A stretch of DNA of 64,000 nt from Cyrtodaria siliqua (taxonomy: Eukaryota; Mollusca; Bivalvia; Adapedonta; Hiatellidae). The stretch is taken from assembly GCA_037043455.1 (NCBI GenBank), contig JAWPHD010000001.1:992001-1056000 (forward strand), written 5' to 3'. Positions 1 through 8,648 of the stretch are shown in pieces. Under the pieces are notes generated by a model, which ran no database searches, was not told the DNA's origin, and was given only the letters and a program-made list of their open reading frames with translations. The position numbers and the translations under genes were made by a program. Each line of letters opens with the position of its first letter. Position 1 is the first letter of the stretch.

Positions 1-685
1 TATTATTCTCATTAAAGGATTCATCCCGCCAACAAGTCAGATTTTATAATCATTATGTACACTGTTTCTAAACCTACTGATGACAAAGTATATATATAAC
101 TTACATATTTTGAGAATCCAAAATCTACATACACAGTACAAACAGCTTTAACCAGCCGGACCAAACCCCAAAACTGGAGAGTCGAATTAAGAGTTACCAT
201 CATTTTAAAATATTTGACCCCTGTGATATAGGTTAATTAAGCTAATGTTATGATATGGCAGTATTTCGAGCCATCCCAGAGAGTGGAATTTAAAAAATGT
301 ACCTAAGCTACTCGATCTATCTTACTAGCAAATGTTAACATTTCGAGCCACCCCATAGAGGGAAATTCGGGAATACATTTCAATGGTTCTTTAACGTGGT
401 TTTTATAAATGAAGATTTTAATAAGCTTGAGAAACATGATTTATTTGAGTGGCAGAACCCGATTTGTACAGATTTTTTTATTATTCTCATTAAAGTAGCC
501 ATCCCGCCAACAAGTCAGATTTTATAATCATTATGTACACTGTTTCTAAACCTACTGATGACAAAGTATATATATAACTTACATATTTTGAGAATCCAAA
601 ATCTACATACACAGTACAAACAGCTTTAACCAGCCGGACCAAACCCCAAAACTGGAGAGTCGAATTAAGAGTTACCATCATTTTA
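1..685. repeat. 207-bp direct repeat pair
   Basis: Positions 1-207 and 479-685 are nearly identical direct copies, offset by 478 bp, differing at a few bases near the start (GGATTC versus GTAGCC). The spacer holds a shorter direct repeat built on TTTCGAGCCA near 265 and 340. The first copy touches the window edge, so the array may continue to the left. Short open frames inside it are the same repeat read twice and are not genes. Confidence 0.9.
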
Positions 686-1339
686 CGGATATTCAATCAC
701 GGGTATTCTAAGAACCTATTAATAAACCTATACTTTTAATCGGCACATATACATTGTTATATGACCTGAATATCTGGATAGAGTTTCGATAAACGGTTTT
801 CTAGTGTAATTTTGTAGTTATTTGGCGGGATAGCTACTTTAAAAAAAAAAGAGGAGTGATAAGGGAGTTTGGTCAGGTTACAAAAACACAATTTCTTTTT
901 TTGCCTAACTATAAGTATAATTAGCTCATTGGGATACTTTACTTTTTGTTTTTTTATTGAGATATTCTGAAATTCTATCACATAAAACAATGGATACACG
1001 AAATTGATGATGATACAACATGAAAATTTCTCTGTGATGTTGACAGTTTACAGCGATATTATTAAAGACCGCCCCAGTTAAATTACAAATAATAGGACAC
1101 TTTATAGGGACATATGGCAATCTTAAAGATTTTGTCGAACTTTAGTATTAGTTTATTAGTCCAGTATCAATTTCACTTTAAAACTGCTTGCATATAATTA
1201 AATAAAATTTAGATGTGTTATTTGTCTTCGTTATTCTACCACAGGTTAACCGTTTGTTTAAATATATGATTGTTGCAATAATATCAGCAATTAGTAATAA
1301 TATATAAATTATACAGTTATACTATAATTATAGAGGCAT
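686..1339. other. AT-rich stretch without recognised feature
   Basis: Only short open frames without coding character. A weak similarity around TTTCTCTGTGATGT occurs near 1027 and again near 1964. Nothing else is recognised. Confidence 0.6.
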
Positions 1340-1512
1340 TTCATATCTCATCCTTTCCGTCGATGTGTTCTTGGGAAAGACACTTTCCCTTAGCCTCGTC
1401 CTTCGGATGGGGACGTAAACCGGGCGGTCCCGTGTATCGGTCTATCCTCAGAGCACGTTAAGGAACAATAGGAATCTATTCGATAATAAGGGTAGGGCAC
1501 AGTTCCCAGATT
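1340..1512 (+). repeat. SINE body fragment
   Basis: The stretch contains a TTGGGAAAGACACTTTCCC block and an AGCCTCGTCC...GGGAC...TAAA block. The second block, followed by TCTAT...GAGCA...GT and GTAGGGC, recurs at 18990-19085 behind a tRNA-like head. This copy shows no convincing tRNA head, so it is read as a 5'-truncated member of the same SINE family. Confidence 0.55.
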
Positions 1513-2400
1513 TATATGTATCCTTCCCCTCTCTCTGGGGCGGCTCTAAATAACCTATACTGTGCTGATAAGCCGTTTAACAACATTCAATCCATATCTC
1601 ATCCTGTATTGCCCCGAGATGCCAATATCTGCCCGAGAGCTTATATTTGGGCGAAGGCCGGGCACGATATGAAAATGTTATATTTCATTCTATGTATGAC
1701 ATAAAAAAATTATATACTTCAAAATATTTTGTTGATTTTAGCAGTGATGGGAGAATAATGACTAAATATTTATTTCTCGCGGATATAATAGCTGATCTTC
1801 CATAATCGAGTGCGGATTTATTAAACGAGTTGGCAAAAATATACAATGCGCGGCTTGTCGAGCATCAAATAATGTTTGCTGAAGAGTTTAAAAAATAATA
1901 GATGATTTTGTGAGATTCTATTTATCACACAAAACCCATACAAGTTGATGGTAAAATGTTCACATTTCTCTGTGATGTCAATTTACCTATAAAGGCTATA
2001 TATTAATACCTTATTACCTCTATTAGAAGCGCCTTCCCTAATAGAAGCGCCCCCACCTGTTTTAAGAAACCGTCTTCAGAAATGGATTTGATTAAATTTG
2101 ATTAAATTAAAAGTTCCTAAAAAACATACACTGTTTTTACCGCTAATGGATTTGAGTACGGGAGTTTTTTACCTTCGACACCAGTATGGTCTATGATATA
2201 AACCTTAAAGCGCTATCATTATCAATACAAATTATCTTTTATTATTATTTAATTCATACGCAACCAACCTGTTTTTTAATCGTCAAGTTTGACGGAAATG
2301 TGTATCATATAGATGCAGAGTGATAACAGTAATATACTCAGTACAGTCATGTTTAGGTTTAGTCAATACCGGTGTAACATTAAAAGATTGCGGTACAGTA
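1513..2400. other. No recognised feature
   Basis: Mixed AT-rich sequence with short frames only. A 62-codon open frame at 1516-1704 has no recognisable domain and adjoins the SINE fragment, so it is not called. Confidence 0.55.
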
Positions 2401-2416
2401 ATTCTATAAGGAAACA

Positions 2417-2466
2417 GTCGGGGGTGGGGGGTGGAGGGGTCGTGGGGGGGGGGGGGGGGAGGAGGT
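2417..2466 (+). other. G-tract, G-quadruplex-prone
   Basis: The run consists almost only of G with single-base interruptions, ending in an uninterrupted stretch of about 16 G. At least four G-triplets are separated by short loops, which fits a quadruplex-forming pattern. Exact length may be unreliable, because long G runs are error-prone in sequencing. Confidence 0.6.
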
Positions 2467-2496
2467 GAAATATATTGAAAATTTGTATCATAATAG

Positions 2497-2911
2497 TGAA
2501 TGAATGAATGAAAGTCTTTATTTATCGAGGGTGACCCAATTAGTTTATACTAATCTTCCTTGGGGCCCTCTATAACAAATACATGATACAAAATACAAGA
2601 AAGGCAAGATACATAAGATATATGTAAACATAATAACATTGTTGGTGGTGGTAGTTTGAACGATATTTACACAATAATAAGATGAGATGATATCTATATC
2701 GAGTTTAATGTTGTCTTTCCTTTATCCATTTCATGCAATTGTTTGTAAAACTTTTCATTGTTGCACACTTCTGAATGTGCTCTGGAATATTATTCCATAA
2801 AATGGTCCCGGAGTAAGACATGCTGCCCTTGAAAAGTTCCCGATTAGGCTTAGGAATACTAAAATTAGTATCAGTTAGTGATCGAAGACTTCTGTCAGTT
2901 GAATTACGAGT
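2497..2911 (-). mobile_element. LINE 3' end (L2/CR1-type), half left of the Polinton
   Basis: Minus-strand sequence encodes the last ~80 residues of a LINE reverse-transcriptase ORF. The YSGTILWNNIPEHIQK-type block (seen here as SYSGTILWNNIPEHI) is typical of the RT C-terminus. The ORF stops at 2705. It is followed by about 190 bp of 3' UTR ending in a (TTCA)n-type tail (TGAATGAATGAATGAA on the plus strand at 2497-2512), as in L2/CR1 elements. The reading frame resumes across the Polinton at 17254-17390, so one LINE was split by the insertion. Confidence 0.85.
2907..2911. repeat. Polinton target-site duplication, left
   Basis: CGAGT sits immediately outside the left terminal repeat and again immediately outside the right one at 17254-17258. 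A sixth base (A) also matches if the left repeat is taken one base shorter, which would give the 6-bp duplication usual for Polintons. Deleting the element and one CGAGT restores an uninterrupted LINE reading frame. Confidence 0.85.
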
Positions 2912-3150
2912 ATATATATGTAAATTGGGTGTCCTGTGGTATTTTTGAGTTGCCGAAAATACCACAGGAATTTTTTAATTTTTTTAAACACACCTATCTA
3001 CAAATCAGCATGAAATGCTGATTTTGCTTGTTATTTGTTGATTTTGCCCAAATATTTCATGAAATGGTGATTTTACTTGATTTATTAAAACTTTTTTAAA
3101 ATAGGGGTAGTGAAGATTGCAAGTTTTTTTTTTTATAGTTATCAAAATTA
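2912..3150 (+). repeat. Polinton left terminal inverted repeat
   Basis: About 239 bp, matching the reverse complement of 17011-17253 with a few indels in A/T runs. It begins ATATATATGTAAATTGGGTG. Two internal palindromes stand out. The first is a perfect 13-bp stem (CCTGTGGTATTTT at 2933-2945, with its complement at 2956-2968, 10-nt loop). The second is AATCAGCAT/ATGCTGATT with a 3-nt loop just after 3000. These are candidate sites for integrase or for the replication-initiating terminal protein. Confidence 0.93.
2933..2968. other. Perfect terminal hairpin, left
   Basis: CCTGTGGTATTTT, a 10-nt loop (TGAGTTGCCG), then AAAATACCACAGG: 13 of 13 pairs. It lies about 21 bp from the element end and recurs in inverse orientation at 17197-17232. 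Confidence 0.9.
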
Positions 3151-3273
3151 TAAAATGTTTCTTTAATACAAAACAAATTTGTCGATTTGTTATCAAAATT
3201 ACATTCAATTAACAATTTTCTGACCTTGAATACAAAGGTGGTGGATCGTACTCATACACATTACTAAAACAAT

Positions 3274-3855
3274 TTATGACACACTTTTTAGACTTTTTTG
3301 TAAGGTTGCCATTGCTTCTTTTCTTCCCTGCTCCACTAGTTCTTTTTTTTGAGCTTCACTTATTTTAGCCTTTTTTTGTTTGGTGTCTTCTTTTAAACTA
3401 TAATATTTATCTAACTCATCTAAAATCATCTTAAACTCTTGATCAGATATGTGTGCATCACTCAACGCTTTTGATATTAACTGCTTTATACTATTTAACT
3501 TAGCCTCTGCCAAAGTTTTTATTTCATAATGTTTTTGAGCTTTTGCATTAAGCTTGCGTCTGATAAAATTAATACAAACACCTGTAGCTCCACATACTAT
3601 TGCTGCTATTTCCAAAGGTAACAAAACTGGAATAACAAATCCAATCCCAGCCATAATAACACCTGCAGATATCAAGGTAGTGTCAATTCCATCTGTAATA
3701 TTAATACCACGTTTATATTTTTTATAAAGTGACTGACGTATATCTCGTTCTGTAATTAACTTTTTTTCAATTTCTGAAATCTTTTGTAATCTATAATTTT
3801 GTCCGTCTTCCACTGGCAACTCAGGATATATACTTGGTGCTGTTGGTTGCTTCAT
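3274..3855 (-). CDS. Two-TM helical protein of unknown function
   Basis: 193 aa. I do not recognise a named family; similar 2-TM proteins may exist in other invertebrate Polintons, but I could not check this. The N-terminus is short and proline-rich (residues 4-15), followed by a charged helix (20-50). Two hydrophobic segments at about 60-98 could form a membrane hairpin, and the C-terminal half is a long lysine/glutamate-rich helix. It is the first gene inside the left TIR and points outward. The ATG at 3855 follows an AATAAAAA leader, like its neighbours. Immediately past the stop, the -1 frame is open for about 30 codons and contains a DPPPLYS motif (around 3215-3250), so the protein may once have had a PPxY-bearing tail. 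Confidence 0.75.
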   Translation of the reverse strand: MKQPTAPSIYPELPVEDGQNYRLQKISEIEKKLITERDIRQSLYKKYKRGINITDGIDTTLISAGVIMAGIGFVIPVLLPLEIAAIVCGATGVCINFIRRKLNAKAQKHYEIKTLAEAKLNSIKQLISKALSDAHISDQEFKMILDELDKYYSLKEDTKQKKAKISEAQKKELVEQGRKEAMATLQKSLKSVS

Positions 3856-3876
3856 TTTTTATTAATAAATAAAAAA

Positions 3877-4374
3877 TTAAATTAATTCAATTAATAATGA
3901 TGCCACTGTATTCACAGCGGTATCATTGGCAACCTTGCATACAAAGTTAACAACAGAACCAGCGCCAATCTCTAAAGGTTTATCAAAGTTATCATGATTG
4001 CGTGGGATGATGTGAAGCGTTATACCATAATTTGGTTGTTCAACACCATTGACAGAAACTATTACAGTTACGTCACCAACTAATCGTTCACATGCTAAAC
4101 CTATTCCCATAATCCGTCCACGGCGTGTCATTACATGCCCCACATTTTTTTCTGCCCCGCCGTTACCAAATGAGAGTATTCTATTCAACACAAGTGGGCC
4201 CTTAGCCTCTGCAAATATTGTTATAATCCCATATTTAAAATTATCAACTCTATTTTTTAAATGATTAAACTGGTCAACAAAAGGCACAACTCGCCTATAT
4301 AAATTTTGAACATCATTTATCAAAGCCTCTAAGTCTTCTGTTTTTTTAGGTCTTGTTGGTCCAAATATACTCAT
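3877..4374 (-). CDS. Candidate trimeric fibre/spike protein
   Basis: 165 aa. Residues 11-46 form a predicted coiled coil with heptad hydrophobics (LEALINDVQNLYRRVVPFVD). Residues 48-165 are glycine-rich and beta-strand-rich, including RGRIMGIGLA, VTVIVSVNGV and a C-terminal VASLLIEL strand. This stalk-plus-beta-head layout resembles trimeric phage fibre heads and adenovirus-type fibres. The gene is next to and co-oriented with the penton-type capsid gene, 26 bp downstream of it, which is where a vertex-attached fibre would be expected. The fibre assignment is an inference from architecture and position, not from a recognised family. It is translated from ATG at 4374 behind a strong TATA-like block (4375-4400). 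Confidence 0.6.
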   Translation of the reverse strand: MSIFGPTRPKKTEDLEALINDVQNLYRRVVPFVDQFNHLKNRVDNFKYGIITIFAEAKGPLVLNRILSFGNGGAEKNVGHVMTRRGRIMGIGLACERLVGDVTVIVSVNGVEQPNYGITLHIIPRNHDNFDKPLEIGAGSVVNFVCKVANDTAVNTVASLLIELI

Positions 4375-4400
4375 TGTTTTTTTTTATAAAAATATATTTT
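4375..4400 (-). promoter_or_regulatory. TATA-like promoter of the fibre-like gene
   Basis: Read on the minus strand the spacer runs TTTAAAAAATATATTTTTAT followed by AAAAAAAACA and the ATG. The TTTAAAAAATATAT core recurs before the MCP gene (7346-7375) and the 139-aa gene (11076-11100). The leader would be under 15 nt. Confidence 0.6.
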
Positions 4401-5051
4401 TTAAATAATTTCTAAAACACAACTCATAGGCAAACCGTGATTATTTATTTTGTTGCCATACTCATCTCTGACTTCTATTTTCAATTCAGAAATTGCACCA
4501 TTCATAAGACAGTGATATTCAGGATAAAAACTTGTATATACTATATCTCCAAACTGCTTATTTACTACAGGCACAACACCTATAATAGTGCTTGGTGCAC
4601 CATTGAAATAATTACTACTCGTATTAACTTGTTTCAGATGAACATATAGCTGTTTGTAAGGAGCTAAATCCATTGGGTAATTTCCTATATTACTACTTGT
4701 CAACCATTTTCTGTCCTTGAATCCCAGCATTTTTGAAAGACCGCTTGACATTCGTGTTTCTATTGGCGGATGCGAATGTATAATTACGAAGCCAGCTTGG
4801 ACAATATTGTCCAGAATAATCTTTTCATTTAGCAATTTAAACTGTTCTGCCAACTCGTGAAAGTTATAAAGTCCACTTGGTAAATGTTCTATTTTATCTG
4901 GGTTTCTTGTCTTTATGGTTTCATGAATAATATTATACCAACCGATAGTGTATGTAAAACTTTTTAATCCAACGCGCTTAGTTCCATCTCTATTATCGAT
5001 ATACTGTTGTAAATTAATAGAGTTGTCTATGTTTGAAATTGTATGAAACAT
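4401..5051 (-). CDS. mCP: Penton-type minor capsid protein
   Basis: 216 aa from the ATG at 5051. A longer frame starts at 5078, but its first nine codons translate the ATATAT promoter tract, and the 5051 ATG has the CAAAAAATG context seen across the element. Family knowledge: Polinton minor capsid proteins are single-jelly-roll pentons at the vertices. Supporting features are the LPSGLYNFHELAEQF block around residue 60 and the C-terminal strands GVVPVVNKQFGDIVYTSFYP and ISELKIEVRDEYGNKI. It is paired with MCP and ATPase in the same element and with the candidate fibre downstream. Its promoter is shared, divergently, with the gene at 5087. Confidence 0.8.
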   Translation of the reverse strand: MFHTISNIDNSINLQQYIDNRDGTKRVGLKSFTYTIGWYNIIHETIKTRNPDKIEHLPSGLYNFHELAEQFKLLNEKIILDNIVQAGFVIIHSHPPIETRMSSGLSKMLGFKDRKWLTSSNIGNYPMDLAPYKQLYVHLKQVNTSSNYFNGAPSTIIGVVPVVNKQFGDIVYTSFYPEYHCLMNGAISELKIEVRDEYGNKINNHGLPMSCVLEII

Positions 5052-5086
5052 TTTTTGAATATATATATATATAAACATAAATAAAA
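5052..5086. promoter_or_regulatory. Divergent promoter (penton / 5087 gene)
   Basis: The 35 bp between the two start codons contain (AT)n with TATATATA on both strands and A-rich leaders ending CAAAAAATG (minus) and ATAAAAATG (plus). No other regulatory sequence is available for either gene. Confidence 0.65.
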
Positions 5087-5982
5087 ATGATTTCTAAAGA
5101 ATTTAAATATAACCCGGATGCTCACTATTTAAATACTTTCAGCAAGAAAGTGATAGATATAATAAATCAAAACATAGTTATAACATCAGACGGTAAAGGC
5201 TTTAAAGCATCATTTTCCAATGTCTTTGAAAAATACAAACTTTCATACGTCAAATCAGATGCTATAGTCCAACGCTGGGGAACAGATTGGATGTTATTTT
5301 GGCAGAATCAGTTAAACTTTGCTATTTGGTGTGCGACAACTGGATGTGGTATTGATTTCAACAACCATCTAAAAGCTGATACTTTGGTTGTTTCGTTATT
5401 TCGATTTCATGTCTACTACCAATGACAGCATAAGAACATACTGCTGGGCAATTCTTGGTTCACAATCACAAACAAGAACAGATATACTGGGAACTGGAAC
5501 AGCATTTGATGCACAGAAACAATTTTTAGCAAATGTAGAAGGACGCAATAAATAGCCCCATCGACTTGCCCAGTCAAATTTCAAGATATGAAAACACCCT
5601 AAAATATGCCAGAAGTAAAGTTAATTTTGTCTATGGAAGTGGATTGTACATGTCTCCGAGTGACATGGAATTAAGAATCGGAACAATACAAGACTACAAT
5701 AATGAAATTGTAATAGCAACCGATGCACAAGCATTAGGATTGAATAATGATGTAAATGTAAAACCAGTGCCACCAAAAAATATTCAACCTTTTCAAGGCA
5801 CCACGACAAAGAAATTTTTACCGGAACATTTTGACTTTGATAAATCAATACATAAAACTGTGGAGCATAACCCACCAGAAATACAAAAAATAGCGATTGA
5901 ACACGAAGATAACAAAACAACTATAATGGTTGGTACTATAGTAATAGGTCTTGCTGCATTACTTATTTACGAGATTTACTGA
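5087..5982 (+). pseudogene. Capsid-region gene broken by two frameshifts, C-terminal TM
   Basis: Three consecutive open segments in three frames form one apparent gene of about 300 codons. Segment one runs from ATG 5087 to a stop near 5425, with aromatic-rich RWGTDWMLFW. Segment two is open from 5373 to 5555, with TYCWAILGSQSQTRTD. Segment three is open from about 5551 to 5982, ending in a TM helix (TTIMVGTIVIGLAALLIYEIY). Each transition needs a +1 step, and no slippery sequence is evident, so mutation or sequencing indels are the simplest reading. It is divergent from the penton gene and ends 20 bp inside the end of the opposing coiled-coil gene. Function unknown; placement suggests a virion or membrane component. 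Confidence 0.7.
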
Positions 5983-7332
5983 ACCACTCTTTGGCTGCCA
6001 CATACAACAAACCGGAAACAAACACAAGCAAAGCCCATAGATTGTTACCAAGCCAATTAATAACATTACCTGTTGCAGATAAAAGCCATGATACTATTGC
6101 ACCAATAACTCCTGGAAGTGCTGCAGCAGCTTTACCAGCTAGGTTGGCAAGAAGTTTACCAAGATTAAGTAGTTGTTTTTTATCCAGTCCTTGACACTTG
6201 ACGGGTCAGGTTTTGGAGTTGGAACAGGTGCAGTTCCTCCTCCCGTTGTAGGAATAATGGTCTCAACTAATACCCCAATAATCATACCAAAGGCAGTCAA
6301 AATACTAACAATAGTAATACCTTGCTCTCTGAATAATGTTTTTATTCTCTCACCCAATGTTGTGTCTTTTTTTAACACCCTATTTATAGTTTCTTTTATC
6401 CTGTTTATTTGACTGCGTAATGCTTTTGTGTTTTCACTCGCCGCTTCAAGTCGTGCACTTATTTCATCTTCAATGTCTTTGAGGCGATCGCTAATTCTTT
6501 TTATATGAAATTCATCACCATCAGCCTTAGCTTGTTCTAATTTTTGTTTTTCTTTCGTTCGGTCTTTTTTAAGCTCAGTGAGTTTTGCCAAGTTATTGAC
6601 GAGTTCTTCCCTGTTTGTTGTCGTCTCTTTTACTATTCCATCCATTTCACGCTTGCCTATATTTGTTTGTGTTGAAACAGCAGTTTTAGAATGAGTTTCA
6701 TCTATTATATTACTCAAATCACTCTCAATTATATTTACAGCATCTACTGTATTTTGTACATCTTCAATTGTTGAAAAAGTTTGCATTGGTATATTTTCTA
6801 CTGCTTTTGTGATGGTATCTCTTGTTTTTGCCAAGGATGCTAATTCTGCCCTACCCTGAGCCTTTCTTTCACGTGGAACTAAATAATCATAAATGTTTAA
6901 ATTATTTTTTACAAAGTCAACACCATGTTTTTTAACTAAAGTGTCCAGCGCATAAAACTTGATTGGTTCTTCTGGATTATTTCCCTTATAATAGGTAAGT
7001 GGAACATCATCCATCCCAACTGCATATAACATTGTTCTACCGATTTTGTCCTCAGCCACTCTAAAATCATTTTTATAATCAATTCCGCTGATTTCAGCAT
7101 TAACTTCAGTAAAAAATTGATCTACTAACCACTTTTTTTGTGTAAGCTGTTCTTCTGTTTTATCTTCCCCTTGAAGCTGATCAATATAGTTATTTTCATT
7201 TACAATTTGTCTCTGGAATTCTGGGTCAGGTTGTATAATTTCGTCTTCAAGTAATTTATCCAAGTCTTCTTCAGTCATATCTTCAATATCTTCAACATTA
7301 AACATAGGATTTTTAAATCCTCCTTCAGCCAT
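5963..7332 (-). CDS. Coiled-coil membrane-anchored protein with frame change at A_AAA_AAC
   Basis: The zero frame gives 397 aa (7332-6139). It has an acidic N-terminus, a middle domain (about 65-160), long coiled coils (about 215-330), a TM segment (about 338-361) and a proline-rich linker. At 6181-6175 the codons read ATA AAA AAC, placing the heptamer A_AAA_AAC in register. Zero-frame translation stops at 6139. The -1 frame stays open for another 70 codons to 5963 and encodes two further hydrophobic segments (VIGAIVSWLL, LWALLVFVSGLLYVAA), giving about 455 aa. The -1 extension ends tail-to-tail with the 5087 gene, which supports 5963 as the true end. Either programmed -1 frameshifting or a one-base loss in an A run explains this; other genes here also carry indels. 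Function unknown, possibly an internal virion or membrane protein. Confidence 0.75.
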
Positions 7333-7379
7333 TGTTTATTTTATTTAATTTTAAAAAATATATTTAAAAAATAAAAACA
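7333..7379. promoter_or_regulatory. Divergent promoter (coiled-coil gene / MCP)
   Basis: The 47 bp between the two ATGs contain TTTTAAAAAATATATTTAAA, the best match to the element's recurring promoter block, followed by AATAAAAACA before the MCP start. Confidence 0.65.
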
Positions 7380-8648
7380 ATGTCAGCTTACGGAAACAAA
7401 CTCAACCCTCATAGAAAACTAAGAGAACCTCATGGTGCCAAAGGCATCCGCACAAGTGTAGTAATAACTAATAATCCCTCAACAATAGACCATAACCAGC
7501 AACTGCTTGTGAGATTTCCAAATCTAAGTACTAATGATGTGATAGTTCCAAGTACTGCTCGTCTTGCCTTTGAAATAGAACTTAAAAGCAGAACAGACGC
7601 CAAACGTACTTTATATCAGAATCTGGGCAGAACAATTGTGAAAAAAATGACAATAAGAATAAGTGGCAATGAAGTCATGTCAATAGATGACAGTGATATA
7701 TATCATTGTTATGTAGATTTATGGAAAAGCCCTACCGAAAGATTAAACATAGCTTACCAAGGTATTGGTAAAGCAAACATGCTAAAACATAGAGTTGGTG
7801 CGGGAGATGCTTCCGCAGACACCAACGATGAAGCTATAGCAGCAGCTTATGGAAATAGATTTTGTATTCCACTGGACTTTGAAATGTTAGAAAGTCATAT
7901 GCCATTTTATCAAGCGGGGCTTGGTGATAGGTTAGAATATGAATTAACGTTTAACGATTATAACAAAGTTATCAAAAGCAGTGATGATGATGCATCTTAT
8001 GTAATAAAAAATATCTGCTTGGAATTTGATACAGTTAGTGATGTTGAATTAGCCAGACAAATAAGACAGCAAATCAATGGTAAGATGTCATTTATGTATG
8101 ATCGTATCTTGCGACATAGAAAAATAATAACAAACAAATCTGAAACCCTTTGGAACATCAACATTAATGTACCAGCACGGAGCATGAAAGGTATTCTAAT
8201 GCTGTTTGAAGACCCAGAAAGAACAAGCGCAGAAACCTATTACAACCCAATGATTGAAAAAGTTGAAATGACAATAGAGGGAGTACCAAATCAGTTGTAT
8301 AGTCAGGGCATGAGGGCATATCAACATTGGGATGAAATTAACAAATATTTTGCTTTAACATCAAAAAGAAACAAAGAGACAGAAATAGTAGCGAGGGACT
8401 TAAACTTTACCAATGTTTCTCTTGAGACCTATCTAACAAAAGCATATGCTTTGTGGCTTGACCTTAGAACATGTAATGACAATTTATTACACGGCAGTGG
8501 AAGAAGAATAGAAAACGGCAGTGAAGGCATAACGATATTAATAAATAAAAAAGCAGATGCAGATCAAACTTTAAATATTTATATATATATAATACAAGAT
8601 GCGCAAATCAATTTCGAAGATGGAAGATTCAAAGAAGCAGGATACTAG
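7380..8648 (+). CDS. MCP: Major capsid protein, double jelly-roll
   Basis: 422 aa, intact. Family knowledge: Polinton MCPs adopt a double jelly-roll fold and trimerise into hexon-like capsomers. Diagnostic stretches are an N-terminal basic segment (residues 10-25), GRTIVKKMTIRISGNEV near 85, IPLDFEMLESHMPFYQAGLG near 165 and LEYELTFND near 190. The second jelly roll begins around 220. The C-terminus continues through WLDLRTCNDNLLHGSGRR to the stop at 8648. The length is at the short end for Polinton MCPs. The ATG at 7380 has the AAAAACAATG context. The last 50 nt overlap the packaging ATPase gene, whose TATA-like tract lies inside this reading frame. Confidence 0.85.
   Translation: MSAYGNKLNPHRKLREPHGAKGIRTSVVITNNPSTIDHNQQLLVRFPNLSTNDVIVPSTARLAFEIELKSRTDAKRTLYQNLGRTIVKKMTIRISGNEVMSIDDSDIYHCYVDLWKSPTERLNIAYQGIGKANMLKHRVGAGDASADTNDEAIAAAYGNRFCIPLDFEMLESHMPFYQAGLGDRLEYELTFNDYNKVIKSSDDDASYVIKNICLEFDTVSDVELARQIRQQINGKMSFMYDRILRHRKIITNKSETLWNININVPARSMKGILMLFEDPERTSAETYYNPMIEKVEMTIEGVPNQLYSQGMRAYQHWDEINKYFALTSKRNKETEIVARDLNFTNVSLETYLTKAYALWLDLRTCNDNLLHGSGRRIENGSEGITILINKKADADQTLNIYIYIIQDAQINFEDGRFKEAGY

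Noticed and set aside
757..1120. Two overlapping minus-strand ORFs
   Set aside because: AT-rich, no domain or start context, overlapping each other in different frames.
5621..5920. 99-codon minus-strand ORF inside the 5087-5982 gene
   Set aside because: Shadow frame; hydrophobic only because of complement composition.
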